Positions 11,601 to 24,976 of a DNA stretch of 64,000 bases are shown here, one piece after another (position 1 is the stretch's first letter; each line of letters opens with the position of its first letter). The notes beneath the pieces are model-generated. The model was not told the origin of the DNA. It saw only the letters and a program-made list of their open reading frames with translations, and ran no database searches. The DNA lies in assembly GCA_018881555.1 (NCBI GenBank), contig JACAXG010000018.1, positions 2,683,561-2,747,560 on the forward strand, given 5' to 3'. Position numbers and translations under genes: made by a program. Origin of the DNA: Amblyornis subalaris. Taxonomy: Eukaryota > Chordata > Aves > Passeriformes > Ptilonorhynchidae.

Positions 11601-14600
11601 TGCATGTATATGTTCTTTTATATATATCTTAGCAAAAAATATTCAATCGTATTTGTAGGGTAATTAAATATATTTTTCTGTCTATAAATGTAAAATGTAC
11701 AAATTCATCCAGAAAGAAACAAGTCAGATCTTAAAATTTTATTATCTTTCATTACAAGAATAAAATACNAGTACATAGTCTTCCCAGATAAAACTTCCCA
11801 GTACAAATTTCTCTCAACTGTTTTATATTCAAAGCAGTTTTATAATGATTTGCTAATCAATCTTTATCTATAAGCATTCTGACACTGACAGCAAAAAGAG
11901 GAGATGATTTAGAAGTTCCTCTGGATGTCTCTCAATGATGGATATTAAACAACACTTTCGTCTTTCTGATTCAGTAAAACAAAGATGCCATCTTCTTGAC
12001 AACGTGCAAAGAGTTTCTTCTTCATCAGAAGATAAAATGTTTCGCAGAACCTTTCAAAACACCCAGTTGAAATTCCAGGACCAGCTCAGCAGCACTGCAC
12101 AAAGCAGCAGGATTGAACATCCTGGCAATAGCAGAGAAAAGGAACGTCTGAGCTCAGGAAAGAAAATAGTTGGACAGAAAGAAGGGAGAGAATTTTAAGG
12201 AGGAATTAGAGAAACCAGCTCAAGGTCCACCAATCCAGAAACTTGGTGGTAGTTGAAGAAGGCAAGGGACCAGGAGGAATTGATATGGTCCCTGGTGGCT
12301 GAGGCAGGGATGATAATAGAGGTCAGTAGGTTTTGGAGCAAGTAGGTGGAAGGGGAGTATCCCTAAGGGATACTGGGTCCTGGGCAGGGAGTTTCCCTAA
12401 GGGCTTGTGGAACTCTGGGAGGCCATACGGAGATGGGGAAGGCAACAGAGAAGGGCTGAGAGTCCTGTCCACCTTCCAGGATCTACAGACTCTCCTGCCC
12501 TCCGTAATCCCCTCCTGCCACTTCTGAATAACTTCAGTATTGCCATTGCATTTTATCATTAAACAGGTGCAACTCAAGTGTCTGTCTCCTGTGCAGCAGA
12601 TGAAGAGCTTTCACATTTATTCCATCGTGTTAGAGCTTGGAAAATAACTTCCGCAGCAGCACCCTACATTAGCCTGTAAGGAATACTTTCTTAAGGAAAG
12701 GAGAGCGAAGAGGGCTTTGAGATCATCTTACAGCTGTGCTGTATGGTGCTGGTTTTGCTGTGTGATGGTGGGGCATTTTAGAGGTTTGTCTTGCTGGATT
12801 GCTGCAAGCAAGTCTGTCTTTCAGAAACTGTCTGAAGGTGCCTAGTCAGACTTGAAATCTCTGGTAGAATGGTCCTCAGTATGTCAGTACTATGATTTCT
12901 TTAATCTGTGCAATTAAGGTATCAAACATAGCTAAAATCTGGTGCTATATATTGAATGTATATATTCATTGTAAAAAGCTGCTCTGGGATCACTTGTAAC
13001 GTGACGTTATGGAGGCGACTCTTAGAGACTCAAGCCTGAATCTGCCAATGTGTAAGTACAAAAGATGTGGGCGTTCTGCTTTCTGCTAAATGCAAGTATC
13101 AGCAATATTTTTTTCAGTTACAGAGGTACCAACTTCTACTATTGTTTGCCTGTTGAATAAAGATAGTTTTGTACAGTGATGGGACAGATGAAAATGGGGC
13201 TAAGAGATAGAAAGCTTAACTTCATATATAAATGTTTATATATCATGTAATATCTAATCGGAAAATATTTAGTATATAAGGTAGTAATGCTCATGCTGTT
13301 TTACATCTTTGCAGAATGTGTCTGTTTTTTTTTTTAACCTCTTAGTAGTTCTTTCAGGATACCCAGGTGATGGTAACAGCCTGTGGAGATCTGCAGAGCA
13401 AACTGAAAAATTTAGATGTTTTGCTCATGTACTGTTTGAGTGAGAAGNGATGATACCTCTGCTTGAATATGTTCCCATGTTAGCACAAAGACCTGCACTA
13501 GGTAAAGCTCAATACCTCTTACCTGCACTCCCCCTGGATCCACGCACACCACAGTAATGNCCCAGGTTCGAGAAGGGGCTCCCAGAGCTGAGTGCCCCTG
13601 CTCACCCTGCTGTTCAGCAGCTCTCCTTGGAGGTTGCAGAAGCTCAATCTGTTTTCATCAGAATCTCTTAAGCACTAGACTTAAGACAATGATACACATT
13701 GCAAATACTCTCCTTACTGGATGNTTCTAAGTCAAGCTAAATGGCAGATTCTGCCATTTAGTGCTCACTAAATCAAGTGGGAGCAGTGCAGGCACACCTG
13801 GTCTGCAGGTGCCAGCCCTCCAGAGCTGGTGAGAAGATGTCCCAGCAAAAATGAAGACCAGTGGGGTGTATGTGATGGCACAGCTTTAGGCATATGGAGA
13901 AAATATTGCCTTAAAAATCAGCTGGGTATGGAAATGAGATTTTTTCAAGACTGTTGTCCTAAACTTAAGTACCTAAATTCCATGTAAATGAAAATGTAAG
14001 CATTTTAATACCTACTAGATTACAGATGTATTTACCCAAGTATGCCTGTAGATATTGCAGATGAATCTGGATCTCAGCTGGACAAGCTTTTAAATGCAGC
14101 ATAAATGTGTAAACTGGATGACTTTGCAAGCTCAGATTGGGCAGGATCACTCTTCTTACTTGTGAGCATCACCTGGTTCAACATCTGCTTTATATTCTCT
14201 CACAGTAAACTGAAGCAAACCACTGCCTCCTGCAAACTACTGCATTGATTCATGTACAGGGGCTATTAAAACACCCTGGAGCAGGATTTTGCAGCACTGG
14301 GACCAATGGATGTAAAATGAGGACCATCCTATGTGATGTGCTCCCCAGCTTGAGCTGGCCAAAGAACAGCTTATGTTACATGTGTGCTACTTTGCACAGC
14401 ATTCAGGCAGCCTTGGGGAACTTAAAGGATGCCCTTAACTTCACATTTCTGGGCTGAGAGGTTTATTTTGTTGCTCAAAGAGGCACAGCCGACTTTCAGT
14501 TGCTTTTTTAAAAGATGGTATGCTTCAGTGCCTTGTGTATAAAAGCAAATGCGATGAACACAGTGATGGCAGCAATACAAACTTTGTAACTTTAATTTAC

Positions 14601-17225
14601 TAGGACAGATCATTCAGTGGTGAAGCTGATTTAAAAGGGATGACTGCCATTCTAAAATTGTCTTCTTGTCTTCTTTGTTTCCCCTCCCCTCTCCTCCCCT
14701 CCCTTCCCCTCCTTAAATTGATGGGACCTGCACCAATGCTAGCTGCCAGCACTGTGGACTCACATTGTGTTTATCGAGGCTCTGAACAGTGGAAACGTCG
14801 TCTCATGTGCCTCATTTTTGGCTTCTCTACAGGCTGAGAAACATGCTATGGCCAGTCCCCATCTTTATAAGTTAGAATATATATACACAAGAAGATAATA
14901 TAGGAAAGAAGGATGAAATACAAGACAAAGTGAGTAGCTACACAAAGACTTAACAATTCATGGTCCCAGCACCCCATGCAAGACTGGCTTTTCATGAACT
15001 GGGTACACCTGTTTATATCCTTCCTCCAAGGACAGATTTGGAGGCAGCTCACACTCAGGCTGACGTTGGCAGCAATTCTCAGCCCAGCTCTCCTCTCCCA
15101 GCAGGCAGAGCTCAGAAGGTCCTGATGTAAATAACATGCTTTCAAAGCTTAACCCAGCTATGGTTCCCACATGTTCAAAGGCCCAGTCCAGATCTAAAGT
15201 CCTTGTTATAACTAGTTGTCTGGTATTTCCATCCCATAATTTCCACTCATTTTTGATTTTCCAAAACTGAGAGCTGAATAGAAATTGTAATGGTTTTGTA
15301 CCCTCTTGACTACTGTGCTGTGCAGCCTATGTATATGCCACGCCACTGGCTTAATTTCCTCCCCACTGGTAAATATCTGAATTAGATTAGAAGGAAAGAT
15401 GAGACGTCCAGGCTGACAAACCTACGCTTAAAAAGTTAAAAGGAAAAAAAAAACCCAACAAAAAAACATTCCAGGCTTAGCAAGCAGTAATTGGATTGCT
15501 TTCTAGCTTCATTTCAGCCTTAGCTGCTTCCTCCCACTCCCACCTCTTAGCCAATATTTCATACAGCAACACAAAATACCTAAGAAGGTGGATTATACAA
15601 AATATATCTGTATTTGGCCTCCATATCCAGACATGGTTAGTGATTATAGAATCGATGAGCGACCTATGCAAGATAAATCATTGTACTACCACAGCATGAA
15701 ATTCTTCCTATAGGGAGAAGTGGAGAAAAAGCACCAAAAAGTGACTTAAATGTCACTTGTCAAACTTTTAATAAGCCCTAGCGTGGGTATGGCAAAGTGT
15801 TAGTTTTAGCTTCTTCCACAGTTAAGGAAGTTTATGTCCTATCTACCAGTCTGGTATTGAAGGTATTTGAAAATGAGCCAATAATCCTTTCCTGGACTGG
15901 GAAGGGAGGTTGCTGATGTCTTCAGGAAGATCTTGCACTGAAATCCCAGACAAAAGGGACTGTTGCACCTGGTAAATTGTGTGCATGGTTTGTCTAATCC
16001 TTTCAAATACTGTAGCTCAAAATGAAGGCATGTTCTGTTCTGTAGTTGTTCCTTGTTAAATTGTGCTTAAAATACATGATGTTTTATACTCCATCTCTGA
16101 TTTTTGTTGNCATTGAGCATTATAAATCCCCAAAAAGCTATATCTTCTATCTAACTGATACAATAAACCGTCAAACTTCTGGAAACAAAAATCCTACTTC
16201 AGGTCTGAAGTATTTTGCCTCTGTATCTGGTGAAGCAAAGTGTATGTGCTTGAAAATCTCTGTCACAGAGGATAATTAAAAGATATTATCACCTGCTACA
16301 AATAGTGCTGTGCTTTTAGCCCTGATGAGTAGTGATTCCTCTATATCTGTAACTCAGTTTAGATTTCACTGAAGATTGTGTAAATATACAACTTGATCTT
16401 AGAAGTTTACTACAGCTTCCCTTTCAAGTCTGAGGATGTCAAACTGTTTAAAAAATTGGTTCCTGTCATCAATCTTTTGATTTACTGCCTTTCTGTTTCA
16501 TTTTATGCCTCCTTATTTCTCGTGTCACATGGCAAAGAGACCAAAACCTCCCAGAGTAGTGTATTTGTGAGCTTTCTATGCTTTTCAGCTACACTTTGCA
16601 GGAGAGTTGTTTATGACCCTTATAGTTATTGTGCAGAACTTGTGCCCTACTACAGTTCTGCCTCCCTAGTTTATGTAAAGTATCCAGAGGTGAATTATGG
16701 TACTTTTACATCATCTGTATTGTCTCAGTAAAAGCACAGGTGTAAATTTGCAATAGATTATTGGGAATAATTAGTTGATAACAAAGCAGCAGGAAAAGAA
16801 GCAAAACCAAAAAAAAAAGGGCAAGGCAGGAATGTGTTTCAGACAAAGTTTGACTCACTGATGCAACTCAAAGGGACATTTAACTGAGAATTGTCTTCCT
16901 TTTCCATGTATTTTCAATCTTATGGAAAAGTTTTGAGAGTAACTGCCCTATCTGAGAAAATATTGAAGTTATTTTTTAAATTATGCATCTAGGGCTGAAA
17001 GGCTGGGTAAAAAAAAATGGCAAGTTTTACCTAACATCTGTATCCATCATTAACTATTTGAGTCAGTACTGTGCAGGCAGCATGGCATTAAAAAATCTTC
17101 TTCAGCCAGTGTTCTTTCCTTGCCTGGAGGATTATAGCTGCAGGGTTTAGTAGGGAAAAAAAGAAGTATTAGGCTGAGGAAGCAAATCAAATGCTTTTAA
17201 ATGACAGAACGTGCTGTAGGCAGTG
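5666..17225. other. Intergenic DNA between DRD5 and SLC2A9, part 1
   Basis: AT-rich sequence with no open frame over about 105 codons and no recognisable protein, tRNA or known mobile element. It holds a polypyrimidine tract near 14.68 kb and short homopolymer runs. Moderately GC-richer patches (about 6.5-6.6 and 7.3-7.6 kb) show no gene features I can support. Confidence 0.6.
14678..14714. repeat. Polypyrimidine (C/T) tract
   Basis: About 37 bases are almost entirely C and T, built from CCCCT/CCCTT-like blocks. It is a purine-pyrimidine asymmetric tract of the kind that can form triplex DNA; no function is implied. Confidence 0.8.
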
Positions 17226-17390
17226 GTGTAGGGGAGCCCCGTCCGGCAGTCGTGGGTGNGTGCTCGGCAGGAGCCGCATGTGTGCGGCGAGAGCGAGAGA
17301 GCGGCTCTCCGTGCAAAGGCCAGCTGCTGTTTTCCTTCCCGCAATTAAAGTGCGGAAGACTATCTATTCCAGCGCGAAAATTTGGAGGTA
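17226..17390 (+). promoter_or_regulatory. Isolated CpG-rich patch, candidate promoter or first exon of an unannotated transcript
   Basis: Between 17,240 and 17,376 I count 14 CpG dinucleotides in about 137 bp, inside otherwise AT-rich, CpG-poor DNA about 12 kb beyond DRD5. A GCGCGAAAA motif at about 17,373, which fits the E2F consensus on the complementary strand, closes the patch. It is followed at 17,388-17,389 by a GAG|GTAACT sequence that resembles a 5' splice donor on the plus strand. No long coding frame is present. It could be a lncRNA first exon, an enhancer-like island, or a chance GC-rich insertion. Confidence 0.35.
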
Positions 17391-20300
17391 ACTACAACAA
17401 GGAAAGAGTAACTGCAGCATCCTGCTCTAGTAGGAGTAACTGACTGGTTTTGTAACTGAGTGGGTTTTTAATTTACATATCCTTCTTAGGACAAATCTAG
17501 TTCTAAAGCTGGTGATGTGTAACAAAAGTGAACTTGTCACTTATCCACAGATTTCGAGGTGCAGCTGACAGCTGAGATCTGATGAGTCCAGAAGTTCTCT
17601 TTCCCCTTCCCAACCCGAAACATAATTACTCGGACTCCAAACAAGACATTGAAATGTGTGGGTTCAAATCAAAATATTTCACTCGGATGCATCTAAAGTA
17701 ATTTGTGTTTTTCCAGTTGATTGCCAAATTGTTAGGAAATTCTATCAGCAATATTTTATTTCCCCTAGCTCTTTTCCTCCCCCACAAGAATCCATAAGTT
17801 AAAGACAAGACTGTTAGGTGTTATGGCAGCTGGGTGGGATGATGCCAAGCCCAGGGAGCTATGTGAAATTGGTGGGGCTTGCAGAACTCCCCACCACCAT
17901 CCTCGGGCACAGACAGCTGTGACTGGGGTGGGCAGGGTACAGGGTCTCTTGCCATGAGCTTCTGGGACCTGTTCCCTGCTGGTTCTTTGTGGGCAATAAT
18001 GGCTCACTTTCCTGCTTGTACCACAGTGTATCTAATCTTAGCCTAGTTGCCTGCCAGAACTGGAAACTTGCCTTAAAAAGAGGAAAAAGAAACTGAGAAA
18101 GGGAAGAGCTGATGACTGTCTGGTGCCTTTTGTAAGTGGAAACAGCAATATGAAGGTAGGCTGATTTGAAAAATTTGCTGTTTGCATGGATGGTCTAATG
18201 AAATTCAAGTTTTTGAATATGCCCCAAATTTATGGGTCATTATTATGTCTTTAATGATGCAGACATTTGTCTGAGTATTACCTTCAATCATGCATGGAGA
18301 GACACTTAATGCCAGTGGAATTATCATTATGTTACAAAAAGAAATCTTCTCTATTTCTTTCAGTGATTTGACCCACTACTCTATTAAGCAACATTTCTTC
18401 TTATTTAGAAGCTATTTTTCAGACATCCATTTTCCATCCAAGTAAAAAATCATTTTCAAAATTTTCTTTCTAATTCAGATAAAAATGACACAGGCTGANA
18501 AAAGCAGACGCATTTGCAGGTAATGTTTGTCTTTCTATTTTTATTAATCCTCTGATGATACCCTTGTTTTTCCCTTGCCTGTTGGTCACTCTGTAGCCAT
18601 TACTGTGGGTAAGTTTAAGGAACAGTAGAGGAGGTAAAGCATATGTTTTAGTGCAGTACCAGGGGCAGAGGTGACCTGGTGTGAGCAGGGTCAGACATCC
18701 TATGCAATCATGCAACTTCACAGTGNAGTGCGAACAGCGAATGGACTACACACCTCATATATATGTGTGTATATATATATATACCTGGTAAATCCCGCAC
18801 TGGTTCTGAAAAAAAAAGCAGCAGCAACCAGGATAGAAAAACTCATCAATTTTTCAATCATGTCTATTTTTTCANGTTTCGACAAAAAAAGAAAAAAGGT
18901 CATGTTCCATGCCAAGAATTTCTAAAAAATTNAAGTGATTGCAGGATGCCCCCCTAAAGCTGAGGTTTGTGAAGGTTCCCAAACAGTGCTCGTTTTACAT
19001 GAGTGGCATCACGCTGACCTTGNTCCTGTGGCTGCAGGCACGGCTGCTGTTTGGGACAGCAAAGCACTGGCTGTGGCTTGGGAGATCAGTGTGATTCTTT
19101 TTCTCTAAAGTATCTTCAGTGTGAATTAGGAATGTGCCCATGGACAGTGAGGGTTTGTGGAGGACAGAGGAGTGGGAGAGAGAAGAGCATAGCCCTTGGC
19201 CCAAGGACTGGCTGTTGGATGGGCATTGCCAGTGTGCTCACTTGCAGGCAAGGAGGACTATGGGTACAGACAAGAGGATATTGGAGAGGATGTTCACGTG
19301 CTGGAGGTAAGAAACTAGGAAAGAAATTAACCCAGTAACTGAAAATTACTATAATTTTCTTTCGAAGATAATAAAAGTAAACTCTCCCTCTGTGCAATTA
19401 GCAAGGAAACATGCTAACAATTATCACAGCTACGTGGGAAACACAGGTGAAATAAAAAGGTACAGAGACTAGTGATGAAGCTTGATAATTTTTTTCCCCT
19501 TCAAGCTCCCCCTAGACTAGAAGATGATTTTTCTGTCTCATGATTGTCAGGTTTGAGTTATGANCTGAAGTGCAGAGCTGGCAACACAGCAATTCCTAGT
19601 TAGGGCTAGAAAGACACATTTTATCCTGTAATTTGAAGAGGTAAAGATTGAAAAGACACCTGTGGCATGTCCCCATAAGCCTAAGCAATGTTGTAGAAAG
19701 GCTTAGCAGCTGTGTCTAAATTTGTTCTGGGAAGCTGGAATTTGAACATCCCNTCTCACACAAAAGTAAAGCAATAAATCCAGGTCTGTTGCTTGCTGTG
19801 CTTTAGCCAGGCTGCNGTATACCAGGTGAGACAGAGAGAGAAGGGAATGACCTCAGAGGAGCTCTTTGACACGTTCCCAGCAGATCTCAGTCTCTGGACC
19901 CCAGGGCTTGAAAGCTCATCACCCATCTTACAGTCCTGAGTTGAGGTCCAAGTTCCAGTCCAAGAATATGTGTCTGACACCAACTCTAGACAGCTCTCTT
20001 CCATGTGCTGGGCGCTTTTTGGGTATCCCTTTTGGGGAGTCCTCCCACAGTGTGGAAGCTGGACACCTGNTTGTTCCTTTGTACTTCAGCCTGGAGGCCA
20101 GGCTGTGTTCCCTCACCTGGGGGCACTGAGGTCCTTCAGTAGCCTTAGACCATAGCAGCTCAGGTGTGGCTTTCCTGCCTGAATGCTGGCTTTTTTATAC
20201 TCAGGTGCTGGACATTAGAAAAATCTTTATAGGATGCATTTTTTTTCAGCTGTGTTTGGGAATTTTGATCTTCAGAATAAAGCTCAGAGGCTTTATTAAG

Positions 20301-23300
20301 CTCATAAATCATGTCTCAGAGGTGTGGAATTGTTGCTGAATTTCTTCTAATATCTAAGCTAAAACTTCTCTCTTTTACTTTAAAGCCATTAAATTGTCCC
20401 TGCAGTACAGACTGCTCTGCCAAGGATGGAGAAAACAAAAGTTCATGAATTACCTTACCAGCTCCGTAACAGGCAATTGGCAGAAGACATATACCCCATA
20501 AATAGGTCTCCTTTCTCCATCCTATTTTACAAAATACCACTTGGCTGCATACAACTGCATGCATTTCCAGCTCAGTACTGTGGAGAAGCTAAAGGAAGAT
20601 CTCACTAGACTCCTGTCTGTGCATGTTTTGATGGCCTTTCCTATATCACAGAGTTTTATGGTGTTTGGGAAAAATACATCTGTGTATCTGCTTGGCATCA
20701 TGTCATTCATTCATTTGCTCCATAGCTGTTCTCATTCATGCAAAACTTTCTTTAATGAAGTTCTTTCCAAATTCTTTGGCCTTGGGCTCTTGTCCACTGC
20801 TATGTCTGAAACAGGAATGTCTGTCCCTTGGCTTGACTTTGCCAGCTTGGACAGCCATCCTTAACCTGCAGTGAGCCTTCGTAAGATGGTTCCTCTAATT
20901 CAAGATACAACAAAACAATGCTAGATCAAAATGCCTCCAACTCATCAGCATGAAGCATCCACTATTGCAACAGCAGTAATGATGAACTTCGGAGAGCATT
21001 TTTTTTCTTAAGCTGCTCACTTTAAAAGGCACAATGGTTCTTTGAAAGCTGATGACATTTTGAAATGTCAGTAATGGTTGCATTGGAGGATAGATTAGTA
21101 AGTGAAGACAAAAATGCCCAGAGAGCCAGTAAACTATATTTATTACATAATTCTAGTTATAGCTTTTTACCTGCATGCTGTTAGCTTGTTTGAGGATATC
21201 ACAGGTAACTTCCTGTATTCTGCCACGTCTCGTTCTTTCGGGCTTCTTGTGGAACAGAAAGCCAAACTGTATGCAGCCAAACTGAATGATGCTGTGTTGC
21301 ATTTCTGTTTTAAAGCTGTGTTTGTTTCTGCCCAAAATGTGGGTGTTTTATTTTACTACACTTGAGCACTAATATAACCTCCCCCAAGAGTGCAAACTCA
21401 CACTTCTAGAAAAGTTGATTTTTCTTTATCAGGGTGTTGAAATCAAACCAGGAAATATTCTTGGAAAGGTGATCACTCCACATTATGGCTTTCAGAAATA
21501 TATAAATGTAATAATTTGATTAAGGGCTTGAGAGTATACCATATCTTACAAGCTGTAGAAAACTTCACTGTCACCAGACAGTACCTTTAACTGGTGATAG
21601 GTTACTTAGAAGTGTGTTTCCTCAGAATACCTTCTTCAGGAATTTAACTGGTTACTCTGCATTGCTCTTGGCAAGACAGATGCCCATCTGAGAGATGAAT
21701 CATCTCATTTTGCTTTCAGGATTTTGATTTATGCACCACTGAAGATACTCTGGAGAATGCCAAAAGCTTTACTCCTAGGGAGCAGACCGAACTGTGTACC
21801 ATCTCTCCTTTATTCCTGTTAAAAACAAAATGCTCATCTGGCTTTTTAGATTTATGTCAGAATGATTTCTCTCCTTTTCTTCTGTGAAGGCAAATGCCTT
21901 CAGTTCTCTGTTTCGCTCTCCATTGCGTATCTCGCTGGCCTGACCTGTGCTTTGCCGTTCCTGAGCTAAGCAGAGCTGCAGTTCAAACTCTGGTGAAGAG
22001 CTCTTTCCACTCATGCTTGTCAAATTGGAAGTCATTTTTGGAATGCTGAACTTGGGAACTTTGGCATTTTCTTTCTTGTTTTTTTTGCTAGTTCAAAATG
22101 AGTCATCTCCTGCCATTTAACAATCACAAAGAATTAAGACAGCCGTTGTCTTTTAGGGAGCTTGAGTGCAGTATGAAATATGTGGTGAACTGAAGGGTGG
22201 CTCTCCTTAGCCTGAAACTGCAGTACTGTGCTGGACAACAGGTTTTGCCCTGTGTCTGGTCACTGGGGCATCACCTGTTATTTCAGAAGGTACATGGAAG
22301 TGTCTAAGAAAAGCAATTTTATTGTCAGTGAGCTTTGTGTCCTACAGGAATCTGTAGCCAGTGGAAACTTTTTAGGGACCAGCAATCAGGAAAACATTGA
22401 CAAGTGTGAACCTGGAATTTTTTTTCTGCTTTCCTACTCCATATTGAAAAAAACCCTAAAAAACAACAAAAAAACCCCTGAAAGTTTTGCGTAACATTTT
22501 GCTGAGAGAGATGATGATGCTACACACAAACATTGTCTGCAAAAAGTGGGGAAATTTGGCCTGTTACCTAGATGCATGAACTCATCTCATTGATTTGCTG
22601 TAATCAAATTTNTCTGTAATACAATTTCTCTGTAAAAAATGACAGAGAAATGAGAAACTGTTCATCAGGAATTGTCCTTGGCTTGTCCCAACTCCCAGAC
22701 TCTGCCTGGGAAATTTTTGGGAGGCTGCCAGTCACCATGGGCCAAAACTGAGCCAGGGACCTCTGTAGTGATTCAATGCTAGACAACTGTAAGGTCAGAG
22801 TGCCCAGGCACGTTCCCTTTTGCATTACAGGCTCAGACTCGACTGTCAGAGATCATAAGGAGTAGTATTTTTGGGACTATCTGATCTCACTGGGACAGGT
22901 GCCATTCCTCTGTGCACCTCTGTTGCCACCCCTGTTGCCCTGACCCACGCGGGATTTGCAGGAGGATGTGTGCATGGAGGCTGTGCAGCCAGGAGGATTC
23001 CCTGCCATGGACCAGGAGCAGAGGCAGCACTGTGAGGGGGAGCAGGTCTGTCACTCCCTTGGTGCCACCAGCAGCTTTGCTGTAAAACTGTGTGGAGGAG
23101 CAGTCAGTGTGCAGTGATGTATGACAGGAGGTTTCCACTAGAGAGTAGGCAGCTGCTATGAACATCACCTATTAGAATTTCAATTGAAACACAAACCCTG
23201 GCTCTGCAGGAAGGGTGCAAATTAGGGAGTTATATGGGACTTGTGTGCAGATCTTCATGAATGTCAGGTCTTGGACAAGAGTCTAACAAGCACTGACTTG

Positions 23301-24100
23301 TTTAAGAACAAATTTAGTAGTTAATATCTTTACCAACGAGAGGGGCAAGGTGATGGTGTACTCTGGAGTTTAAATATAACCTGCTACTCTGCTGGAGTGA
23401 AAAGAGAGGTATACAGTAAGGGAGGCATTTATCTCCTTTTCTGGCACAACAGATTCATGTCCTCTCTTGAGTGATCTGAAAAGTAGTTTCTAATACACAA
23501 TAAATTTTGCTTTTGTTTATTATTTTAGTAGTGGACTTCNGCCAAACTGCAGCATTTACCGTCTTTTACACAGTTTTTATTTTGAAGCATGTGAGGAATT
23601 TAGTAACATTGAATTTAATCCTAAAGGACAGGAGAGCCATTCCAGAAATTACTTGTGTCACATTGTGTAGTAACAGGGTGTGCTTTGGGAGTGAAATTTG
23701 AGCCTTTCTAGGTAATAGATTATGGACCATAGTGCACATTGATTACATTCTATAAAATGCTTTATGAACTGATAGAAAAATATGTTTTCCTCTGGCAGCT
23801 GTAATGTTACAATTAAATCAGTTCCAGATACCTGGCTGTTACATCTGAAGTAGCTTGGAAATGTGGGGATGTCTGCTTATTCCGGGTGGTTCAGAGCCTG
23901 TGTGTACATTAATCCAATGCATACCTTAATTATTAAAAAGTCTCTAGCTGTGAAATATTTGAATGTTGGCTTTCCAGGAACATGGGACCAGCATACAGAA
24001 CTGGAATCCCAGTATTTGGTGTGGTGCTGTGTGGATACAAATAGGGGTCAAGATTTAGGTTNACTCAGTCCCAGTTTAATCTTTAAAATAGATTAAAGAT
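17391..24100. other. Intergenic DNA, part 2
   Basis: No gene recognised. It contains a TA/TG simple repeat at 18.76 kb, several A/T homopolymers, and short chance ORFs on both strands. No CR1-like sequence was recognised until 24.1 kb. Confidence 0.6.
18757..18783. repeat. TA/TG dinucleotide microsatellite
   Basis: Alternating AT with a short GTGT interruption, about 27 bp. A simple repeat, probably length-variable. Confidence 0.85.
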
Positions 24101-24378
24101 ACAGTGATAGGACAAGGGGNAATGGTTTTAAGCTGAAAGAGGGCAGGTTTACATTAGATATTAGGAAAAAATTCACTACTNTTAGCGTGAGGAGACACTG
24201 CAACAGGTTGCCCAGAACAGCTGTGGGTGCCCCATCTCTGAAAGTGTTCAAGGCCAGGTTGGATGGGGCTTTGAGCAACCTGGACTAGTGGAAGGTGTCC
24301 TTGCACATGGAAGGGGGTTGGAATTAGATGATCTTTAAGGTCCCTTCCAACCCAAACCATTCTATGACTCTATGACTT
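24101..24378 (+). mobile_element. CR1 LINE, 5'-truncated 3' end fragment
   Basis: Matches the classic avian CR1 3' region. It starts at a GACAAGGGG-AATGG block, runs through the CAGGTTGCCCAGA, GGATGGGGCTTTGAGCAACC and AGATGATCTTTAAGGTCC motifs, and ends in the CCATTCTATGACTCTATGAC 8-mer-like tail. It is about 278 bp, non-coding and severely 5'-truncated, as most CR1 copies are. Identification rests on knowledge of the CR1 consensus. Confidence 0.95.
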
Positions 24379-24909
24379 TTTTCAGCTTTGAAGAGATTAT
24401 TAGAAAAATCTTACAAGACATTTTCTGTGGTGTTGGAAGAGAGAAGGAAAGGGACCAAGCAAACANAGGTTCATAGGGCCCGATCCCAAAAATTTCAACT
24501 CTATTAACAGAACATGTACACATATTCTGACGTACTTCACTCAAATATTTACTTAATTCGTTCTTGCTTCCGTATTAGTGCTCGATGAAAATCACATGAT
24601 AGTAGAAAAAAGGATTTTGATAGTTGTGAAAACAATACTAATTATTCCATTGCCAAATTGTTTTAGAAGGACATTTAGATAAGAAGGGGTGGGGTTTTCC
24701 TAAAAAAGAGAAAACTTGTGCACTGAATAGTCTGATCATCTGTGCTTGTAATGGCAGTAATTGCCATTACACTTTAGTGTCTGTTTTTGACAGAATCAAC
24801 AGAGCTTGATTAAGATTAAGAATCAACAAAAAGATCCAGGAAGAGAAAAAAAATGGCATCTGGATAAGGTCTATACTTATTCAAAGAAAACAGTACATGG
24901 AAAAAACAT

Positions 24910-24976
24910 TGAATCGTAGAATGGCTTGGACTGGAAGGAACTCGTGGGCAGGGACACTTTCCACTAGACCAGGATC
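24910..24976 (-). mobile_element. CR1 LINE, short internally deleted fragment (minus strand)
   Basis: The plus strand reads as the reverse complement of a CR1 3' end: ATCGTAGAATGGCTTGGACT, then CAGGGACACTTTCCACTAGA. Relative to the usual sequence, about 25-30 bp between these two blocks are missing, and similarity stops after about 24,976. An old, decayed copy about 530 bp from the plus-strand CR1. Confidence 0.75.
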
